Shown: positions 63,101-64,000 of the stretch, piece by piece
How the letters are laid out: every line of letters begins with the position of its first letter
How positions within the stretch are numbered: the stretch's first letter is position 1
Assembly: GCF_000002995.4 (NCBI RefSeq)
Contig: NW_025062479.1
Span: 8,237,721 to 8,301,720, forward strand
DNA from: Brugia malayi
Lineage: Eukaryota; Nematoda; Chromadorea; Rhabditida; Onchocercidae
Direction of reading: 5' to 3'
Length of the DNA: 64,000 nucleotides
Notes under the pieces: generated by a model
Seen by the model: the letters and a program-made list of their open reading frames with translations, nothing else
Databases searched by the model: none
Told to the model about the DNA's origin: nothing
Translations under genes and position numbers: made by a program

Positions 63101-63452
63101 CAATTGAATCCCAAGTTGGCTGAAATGTTTAATCCATATATTTACTAAATTACAGAAAACAATGCAATAATTTGATCAAATATTAAACATAATGATGTTA
63201 CCGGAAATTTAAAATTTAAAATGATATCAATAAAAATTGCAAGGAAAAGTTCTCTAAATAATAAATAAAAATGAGCGAAGAATATGCTCTACTTCTAAAA
63301 ATTATATGCTAATTTCTTCTCTTTCGAAGAAATCCTCATTACAATTATTATCAGAAGTATACATTGCCTACCAAATAACTTTCCCCTTGTATCCATTGTA
63401 TAGCATCAATGTTAATTATGAGAACAAAAACTTTCCATATAACAGTATCCAT
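60198..63452 (-). CDS. Alpha-L-fucosidase (GH29), secreted or lysosomal
   Basis: Twelve exons: 63452-63372, 63119-63016, 62927-62819, 62622-62561, 62455-62349, 62113-61998, 61906-61773, 61601-61504, 61312-61236, 60960-60740, 60664-60526, 60374-60198; 474 residues (human FUCA1 466). It removes alpha-linked fucose from glycoproteins. A signal peptide ([18 protein letters not shown]) precedes the GH29 barrel: [68 protein letters not shown], the nucleophile Asp in IIWSDGDWE (about 215), [20 protein letters not shown] and [14 protein letters not shown]. The last 130 residues form the C-terminal beta domain. I end the protein at TAG 60200-60198; a GTAAGT directly after 60219 means a further 3' exon cannot be excluded. 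Intron 9 contains a 25-base direct repeat. Confidence 0.93.
61179..61232. repeat. 25-base direct repeat, two copies
   Basis: Copies at 61179-61203 and 61208-61232 start ACTAAATTTTG and end TAATAACATAACT, with a single mismatch, inside fucosidase intron 9. Confidence 0.85.
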
Positions 63453-64000
63453 CACTACTGCTGGCTGTTTAAACTCCTTCGCTTTCATTGTTGGCAACCA
63501 AACATTTGTGTAGCAGAAGATTCGCGAAGATCCCAGTCTCAAATACCACACATCAGATAATTCGTTTTTGAAATTGCAGTATGGACGATTCTTCTAATTA
63601 GAACCACTAGATGAATAGTTTCCCACTTCCTTACTTATTACTTCAAACCCAGATTTTTCAGAACGCTATTATTTTTTCTGGAGTTCATTGGCAATGAAGT
63701 CTCTTTGTTATTACCAATTCCATATTAATTTCTGGAAAGGAACAATACCTACAACAGCTAGAGAATATAAGTGAATTCGTGTTGAATCCCGGCTTTATCA
63801 AACCACCTTCTTTTCCCACTGTTTACATCGTCTTACAATACCTCAAGTATTATCTCTGAGGCATACTTAACTTCATAATCATCCTATAAACCTCTCGATA
63901 CTCATTATGCCGTACACACTTTTCTAAGAATCTTTCTGTAATGCATTACGAAAAGAAAATGAAAATTCGACAATTAGTCAAAAAGTGTACACCTAAATGT
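63453..64000. other. Upstream flank of the fucosidase gene
   Basis: AT-rich sequence to the window edge. A TTTAAACAG acceptor-like site (coding strand, ending at 63465) lies 12 bases upstream of the fucosidase ATG. No other gene is seen. Confidence 0.4.

Noticed and set aside
1..64000. tRNA or other structured RNA genes, and mobile element coding regions
   Set aside because: I looked for B-box-like GTTCGA contexts with flanking stems and for transposase or reverse transcriptase motifs and saw none that held up; a covariance-model search would be decisive.

Overview
The window reads as AT-rich nuclear DNA of a nematode, most likely clade III (spirurid or filarial). The reasons are short introns ending in TTTTCAG or TTTNAG, several genes with a splice-acceptor-like site just upstream of the ATG (candidate spliced-leader addition sites), and protein lengths and architectures of the nematode type. 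The species call is an inference; no marker gene settles it. All gene models were built by hand from homology, splice sites and codon phase. Twelve intact or nearly intact genes and one clear pseudogene were resolved. For eleven of the intact models the exon lengths sum to whole codon numbers; the DDX20 model does so only if one base is dropped.

Layout, left to right. 1-6045: one orphan exon at the edge and 5.8 kb without a recognisable gene. 6046-8564 (-): ubiquitin-like/AN1 zinc-finger protein (ZFAND4 type). 9972-12633 (-): complete secreted frizzled-related Wnt antagonist. 15572-16756 (+): two-HMG-box mitochondrial DNA packaging factor (TFAM/HMG-5). 17856-18908 (+): ER FKBP2-type prolyl isomerase. 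19107-21356 (-): selenophosphate synthetase with cysteine at the catalytic position. 22651-24825 (-): MAD2 spindle checkpoint protein. 25917-27848 (+): COX10 haem O synthase. 29691-33253 (+): MGAT4 N-glycan branching enzyme. 34613-38073 (+): fatty acyl-CoA reductase. 41147-44937 (+): decayed CNDP2-like M20 dipeptidase. 46658-51850 (+): DDX20/Gemin3-like DEAD-box helicase with two splice-site or frame anomalies. 56812-59711 (+): mitochondrial branched-chain aminotransferase. 60198-63452 (-): alpha-L-fucosidase.

Functionally these are dispersed housekeeping and developmental genes, not a pathway cluster. Three products (TFAM, COX10, BCAT) are mitochondrial; four (sFRP, FKBP2, MGAT4, fucosidase) enter the secretory route. 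Two gene pairs converge closely (FKBP2/SPS; BCAT/fucosidase), and MAD2 and COX10 diverge from a shared 1.1-kb region.

The most unusual points are the multiply broken dipeptidase next to an anomalous helicase gene, selenophosphate synthetase introns that appear to start with GC, a set of at least six introns whose donor is GTC, a G-quadruplex motif with single-base loops, and four perfect inverted repeats outside genes or in introns. I found no tRNA, rRNA, CRISPR, integrated virus or transposase gene.
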